Shown here piece by piece: positions 60,340 to 64,000 of a DNA stretch of 64,000 bases; within the stretch, counting starts at the first letter, position 1; every line of letters begins with the position of its first letter. The DNA is from Chrysomallon squamiferum (taxonomy: Eukaryota > Mollusca > Gastropoda > Neomphalida > Peltospiridae), in contig CM022679.1 in NCBI GenBank assembly GCA_012295275.1, forward strand, positions 10,314,669-10,378,668, written 5' to 3'. The translations under genes and the position numbers were made by a program. The notes beneath the pieces were generated by a model. That model worked only from the letters and a program-made list of their open reading frames with translations, did not search any database and was not told where the DNA came from.

Positions 60340-60625
60340 TGAGTAGCAAAATCAGTAAGTTTGACACTGATCAATACACTACCTATAAAGGTAGGCAGAA
60401 AATGTGCTTGGCGGATTAGGTTTTTACAGAAGCAGTTATGTCTCATTAAAGATACATGGGGTGACTGACGTCATAGGCTGGTGTCAGCCAGGGAATGACA
60501 AATTAAAGTTTATAATGGCTGTTGTTGTCGGCAAAAGATATTGGAAACCAGGGCTATCAATAAAGTTGTCAGAGGATGCAAGATGCTTCAGTGTAGAGGC
60601 ATTTACTGAATGACGTAGAGAGAAA
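60340..60625. other. Higher-complexity island with CRE
   Basis: Repeat-free, CpG-containing sequence with GTGCTTGGCGGATTAGG, GGCTGGTGTCAGCC (an inverted repeat), TGACAAATTAAAG and CTATCAATAAAGTTGTCA. A full CRE lies at 60466-60473 and a half site (ATGACGTAG) near 60611. A plus-strand frame of 69 codons is not recognisable. Lying about 2.4 kb downstream of exon 1, it is a plausible intronic enhancer. Confidence 0.4.
60466..60473. promoter_or_regulatory. Palindromic CRE (TGACGTCA)
   Basis: Exact match in the context GTGACTGACGTCATAGG. Confidence 0.45.
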
Positions 60626-60644
60626 TGAACAGAGAAAATAAAAG

Positions 60645-60669
60645 ATTTAAAAAAAAAAAAAAAAAAAAG
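60645..60669. repeat. Poly(A) tract
   Basis: A-run of about 20. Confidence 0.95.
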
Positions 60670-60919
60670 ACTTGAATGACAATGATAGGAAAACGAATAA
60701 ACTAATTTTGTATGATAATATATTTGGACATGTGTGTATGCAAGTGTGTATGTTGGTTATGTAACTATATTTTTTCTGACTGAAGGGTAAGGACTCAGTT
60801 TGTTGAAAATGATTTAAAGTAACTCACTGCAATGGCAGGATACGGTCAAATGCAATATCCATCAGTATGAGTTTTTAAATTACATCAGTGTTTTTTTTTC
60901 CCCAAGTAAAATCACACTC

Positions 60920-61360
60920 TTCCTTGTTATTAATTATATTACCAGAAAAGTCTACCTTTTCTTATTTTTAATAATCAAATTATTTCCTGATTATCAAATT
61001 ATATATTACCCGAAAAATTGAACTTTTCATAAATATCAAACCATTTTACCTGCAAAACCAAATCTTCTCCTAACTATCAAATCATAACTGTAAAAACCAA
61101 ACTTTAACCAAATTATTAATTTTCAAATTACGTTACCTGCAAAACCAAACCACTCCTAATTATCACAATACAACTGATGATTCATGTGCAGCAGGATGTT
61201 TTTAAATGTAACTCATACACCTCATTAAACAAACAAAATTTGTAAACAATCAGGAGTCTTCAAGGATCTAACAACCAGCAAAACCAGATGTCTACTAATT
61301 ATTACAGCATATCTAGTGATTTACACACAGCAAGTTTTTTAAATGTAATCTGCTCTCTCT
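60920..61360. repeat. Diverged tandem repeats, ~55-bp and ~145-bp periods
   Basis: From 60920 to 61180 a unit of the type TTACCtGcAAAAcCAAaCt-ttcCTaAtTATCAAATTA recurs four or five times. From about 61150 a larger duplication begins, with CTAATTATCACAATAC...TTTTTAAATGTAACTC at 61158-61210 and CTAATTATTACAGCAT...TTTTTTAAATGTAATC at 61295-61350. Confidence 0.7.
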
Positions 61361-61560
61361 CACTCCCTCCCTCCATCAAGCTCCTTTGCAAAAAGATGGG
61401 CTGCCATTAGAACCAGGAAAACTTGAATAGATATTTTTTTCCAATCAGCCTAATGAAGGTAGACCAGGTGTTAATGTGCTACCATTAACAGAGATTTTTG
61501 CTCTCAAATAATCAAAGCAAAAAAGGTTGTACGATCATAAATTAGTGACGAATGTTCAAA
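61361..61560. other. Non-coding, no gene seen
   Basis: Pyrimidine-rich TCTCTCTCACTCCCTCCCTC near 61350-61375; otherwise unremarkable. Confidence 0.45.
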
Positions 61561-61564
61561 AAAG

Positions 61565-61760
61565 GCTAATTATTTCATTTGTTTTTTTTAAGAAATTTTA
61601 ATTGCTGTAAGTTGGTGCTGAACATCCTCAGAGGCAAGTGACTTCATTTGTTTGATTTTTTTTTTAAAGAAATTTTAATAATGGTTTGATTTTTTTTTTT
61701 ATTATTGTAATTAGTTAGTGCTGAACATTCTAGGTCACCAGCAACATTTTTTTTTTTTAT
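61565..61760. repeat. ~105-bp tandem duplication
   Basis: TTCATTTGTTTTTTTTAAGA ... TGCTGTAAGTTGGTGCTGAA recurs as TTCATTTGTTTGATTTTTTT ... ATTGTAATTAGTTAGTGCTG, each followed by AACAT(C/T)CT. Confidence 0.65.
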
Positions 61761-62985
61761 TAGATTAATCAATGAAAATTATACTTCATTTAAGTTTTAT
61801 TTTTAAAAAGTATCTTTTTTATTATTAAATTTTTATATATATATATACCTTATTATAACTAACTTTTATTTGCAAAAAATAACAAACTTACCATTATTAA
61901 ACTATTATTATTATTATTAAGGTCAAATTGAAAACTTTAAAGAATTTATAATATGATGTTATTTAAAATAATTTAAAAAAGAATAAAAACACAGTTGAAA
62001 CAATTATGTAAATTATAACAGAAAGAAAATTTTCAGGAACAATCAATAAAAAAATAAAAAATTTATAATGATTAAATTGACCTAAGTGTTCAGGTAACTA
62101 TGGTGATGGTGATTTCAATGAAATTGTGAAAAATAATCAAATACTCAGTCTTTATAGACTTCCACTGGAGAATGTTGGATTTTTTTTTTTATCTGAAATG
62201 TTTTTAAATTTAAAGATAAATTGACAGGTTCAGACAAAAAAAAAATTAAAATTAATGTTTACAGTTTGTCAGCATATTTTTTGGAATTATTACATAATAA
62301 TGTCAAATAAATAACTAATAAATTTTGTTTTAAAATTTGTTTGACCTATATCTGTTTTTCATTTTCTTTCATAATAATAATAATAATAATAATAAAGCCC
62401 ATCAACTCCTACTGAATGCCATTTCCAGTAATATTACCTAATGAAATGAAACCATATTATGTTCTGTTGTTACCAAACAATACAATACATACTTTCATCA
62501 TATGTATATTTCAAGGACAGTGAATTATGTATCAGCATAATTAATCTTATATGTATGTATGTATGTATATTTTTCTATCACTTAATAAAATTAATGATTC
62601 TCAAACAACTTGAACTAATATGAAAAGAAAACCAAAACAAAATAACACCCTCTTCTTAATTACTCATACTTAGTGTATTATTACATGATAAACAAAACTG
62701 GTTATTAAAACACACCACAAGTTTAACAAGGAGAATGTGGCAATGATAACAATAATAATAATGATGACGATGATGATAATAAAATAAGAAAAGTAAAAAA
62801 AACAAATAAATAAATAAATCCAGCATTATTAATATCATCTTTTGTGACATTTTTTAAAAGAAGCTGCAAAAGAATGTATTACCTGTTTAAGATAGAGAAA
62901 TTAGTTATAAAATGAAAAAGCACAATTAAAAACAACAATTAATCTCCTTACCTTTATGCTGTTTTTCTACCTATATCTCTAAATT
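61761..62985. other. AT-rich non-coding, no gene seen
   Basis: Short microsatellites only: (TA) near 61836-61848, (ATT) near 61902-61920, (AAT) at 62373-62395, (TATG) near 62551-62567, and AAT/GAT at 62750-62784. No further channel exon recognised. Confidence 0.55.
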
Positions 62986-63020
62986 TAATTAAAAACATTT
63001 CAAATTTTCATATTTTTCAA

Positions 63021-63029
63021 AAAGGATAT
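63021..63029 (-). other. Cav3: U12-type AT-AC 5' splice site after exon 1
   Basis: Read on the minus strand the exon ends ...ACTTGGCC and the intron begins ATATCCTTTTTGA. ATATCCTTT is the consensus donor of AT-AC introns removed by the minor (U11/U12) spliceosome. There is no GT within the plausible window, and the frame meets a TGA five codons past the last conserved codon. The junction falls after two bases of the proline codon, just where family homology ends. The matching acceptor (AC) and branch site were not found in the window. Confidence 0.8.
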
Positions 63030-63292
63030 GGCCAAGTGATAAGTTTGAGACAGAAGTATCTGTAGCAATTGTTCTGTTTGAGAAAGTAGAATGATTTAGG
63101 AGCAAATCCAGGGAAAAGGAGTTCCTCCTCTTCCTCCTCCTTGGTCGATTCCCCTGAGGGACCCGACTCCACATCCTTAGTTTTATCAGAACTATCCTCC
63201 TTGGCTCCTTCCTCCTCCTTCTTCTTCTTGGCACTTTCATTTCCCGAAGAAGAAGGTACACAAGAATTGTTTCCACTGGATTCTTCAGCCAT
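63030..63292 (-). CDS. Cav3: Cav3 T-type calcium channel alpha-1 subunit, exon 1 (partial CDS)
   Basis: Encodes the cytosolic N-terminus of a low-voltage-activated, pore-forming calcium channel of the plasma membrane. The exon gives 87 codons plus two bases. Residues 1-50 are Ser/Lys/Glu-rich and disordered, including AKKKKEEEGAKED. Residues 51-57 are acidic (KEEEEEE). Residues 58-87, LLFPGFAPKSFYFLKQ through CLKLITW, align without gaps to the segment preceding IS1 in animal Cav3 proteins (vertebrate pattern LPYPAxA...FF.L.Q...R.WCLR...NP). The start is the only ATG in frame: an in-frame TGA lies ten codons upstream (63320-63322), and the context GTTATGG has G at -3 and +4. The alternative TTG-led extension is not credible. 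The rest of the channel lies outside the window. A frameshifted pseudogene is less likely given the perfect splice signal at the end of homology. Confidence 0.85.
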
Positions 63293-63300
63293 AACTGACA

Positions 63301-63343
63301 CTAACAATGCATTATCCTTTCATCAGTGCACTATTTGATCCAT
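63301..63343 (-). promoter_or_regulatory. Cav3: Cluster of three overlapping mini-uORFs
   Basis: Just upstream of the Cav3 start codon the minus strand has three tiny frames: 63323-63343 (7 codons with stop), 63312-63323 (4 codons) and 63301-63312 (4 codons). The first stop overlaps the second start in TGATG, and the second stop overlaps the third start in TAATG. The third stop ends 8 bases before the Cav3 ATG. If this is 5' UTR, ribosomes reaching the main start would have to leak past or re-initiate, suggesting translational repression. Confidence 0.55.
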
Positions 63344-63387
63344 TATTTGCGAAGAAATCAAATTTTTCTTCTTTTTTTTGGAGAAAG

Positions 63388-63481
63388 ATAAAAAAAAAAA
63401 AAAAAAAAAAAAAAATATATATATATAAAAATAAATAAAAATAATAACAATAACAATAATAATAATAATAATAATAAAAGA
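63388..63481. repeat. Poly(A), (TA)n and (AAT)n low-complexity
   Basis: An A-run of about 26 from 63389, then ATATAT, AAAT and AATAAT repeats, and AAAG to about 63500. It lies between the CpG-rich upstream segment and the uORFs, so it is either 5' UTR or a small 5' UTR intron. Confidence 0.9.
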
Positions 63482-63529
63482 AAGAAAGAAAAGAAATAAA
63501 AACAGAAGGGACAATTCCTATACTATCTC

Positions 63530-63970
63530 GCACCACCTCCTCATTGTAACATTGTTTCCTGCTCATTGCCAACACTTTCACAAACAGTAGTGAATGAACG
63601 GAACGCACGCCCATTGGAAACCATTTTAGGCAGATGCGCTCCCCGCGAACGAATGATGTTTAATGACGCTGAGACAGACTCTACAAGCCTTTCGGTGCGG
63701 TACCATGTGAGGGGGGGGGGAGCCTCGCGGAGATAAACAAGAAAGCGTACACTGAAAACCAAACGAAACTGCCAAACCGAAGAAAGAGAGAGAGAGAGAG
63801 CGTCTGCCAAAGCCTGCAGACTACTTACTACCAGTCTATCAGTCGAACGTTCCTTCGCTGGTGTCCGTGCAAATCAATACATTTTTCAGATGGCTTCAAA
63901 AATTAACAACCTCCACAGTAGAACGGCGTAAATCCAGTTGTCGCGAAGAGAGAATGAGAGAGAGAGAGGT
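63530..63970 (-). promoter_or_regulatory. Cav3: CpG-rich probable promoter / 5' UTR of Cav3
   Basis: This is the most CpG-dense stretch of the window (GAACGCACGCCC, ATGCGCTCCCCGCGAACG, TTTCGGTGCGG, GCCTCGCGGAG, GTCGAACGTTCC, GAACGGCGTAA, TTGTCGCGAAG). A CCAAT box on the minus strand lies at 63613-63617 (plus-strand ATTGG). There is a G10 run at 63711-63720 and GA repeats at 63784-63800 and about 63945-63970. No clear TATA box. Located 240-680 bases upstream of the start codon, it fits a TATA-less promoter. The exact start site cannot be placed, and the GA-rich right edge may belong to either promoter or 5' UTR. Confidence 0.5.
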
Positions 63971-64000
63971 AGAGAGAATAAAAAGATTTTTTTTTAAAAA

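Noticed and set aside
62989-63276. Arginine/lysine-rich minus-strand frame overlapping the Cav3 exon
   Set aside because: It is the shifted frame of the acidic GAA/GAG-rich segment. The Cav3-like frame explains the region.
63017-63307. Reading the exon as a complete 96-residue protein ending ...TWPYPF with a TTG-led start
   Set aside because: The last three residues and the stop fall inside a perfect U12 donor, homology ends before them, and the TTG start lacks support while the ATG at 63290-63292 has good context.
63141-63338. Plus-strand 65-codon frame over the Cav3 exon
   Set aside because: Antisense shadow of the coding exon; serine/leucine-rich because of the complementary acidic repeats.

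Overview
This window looks like non-coding DNA from an invertebrate animal, most likely a mollusc. It is AT-rich and full of homopolymer runs, (CA)n/(TG)n, (GA)n and trinucleotide microsatellites, and diverged minisatellites. It also carries at least eight old copies of a tRNA-derived SINE whose central domain I recognise from molluscan genomes. The class (gastropod, cephalopod, bivalve) cannot be fixed from this sequence. Nothing suggests a prokaryote, virus or plasmid. There are no operons, and almost all open frames of 60-150 codons are translations of simple repeats.

Only one protein-coding exon is convincing, at the right end on the minus strand (63030-63292). It encodes an 87-residue acidic N-terminus followed by a segment collinear with the N-terminus of Cav3 (T-type) voltage-gated calcium channel alpha-1 subunits. 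Homology stops at ...LITWP. There is no GT donor there, but the sequence ATATCCTTT, a perfect U12-type (minor spliceosome) AT-AC 5' splice site, starts exactly at that point. Upstream of the start codon lie three tiny overlapping uORFs and then a CpG-rich, CCAAT-containing segment (about 63530-63970) that is the likely promoter and 5' UTR.

No later Cav3 exon was recognised in the remaining 63 kb. The simplest reading is that positions 1-63029 are the 5' part of a very large first intron.

The intron body contains three kinds of material. (1) SINE fossils lie near 1.96, 3.13, 10.7, 14.55, 20.04, 36.77, 40.35, 52.14 and 56.86 kb. (2) Many tandem arrays with units of about 19 to 190 bp range from clean (36-bp array at 11.2 kb, 29-bp array at 34.7 kb, 54-bp array at 52.85 kb) to nearly erased (8.6, 9.2, 15.3, 24.6, 37.9, 43.2, 46.6, 49.4, 59.0 and 60.9 kb). 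(3) Islands of more complex, less AT-rich, repeat-free sequence could be conserved regulatory elements (2.8, 15.0, 16.1, 25.45, 27.45, 31.3, 37.0, 44.5, 48.0, 53.64 and 60.34 kb). Four of the window's sites match the palindromic cAMP-response element TGACGTCA, three of them inside such islands. A 66-bp segment at the edge of the 53.6-kb island recurs almost identically at 50.68 kb.
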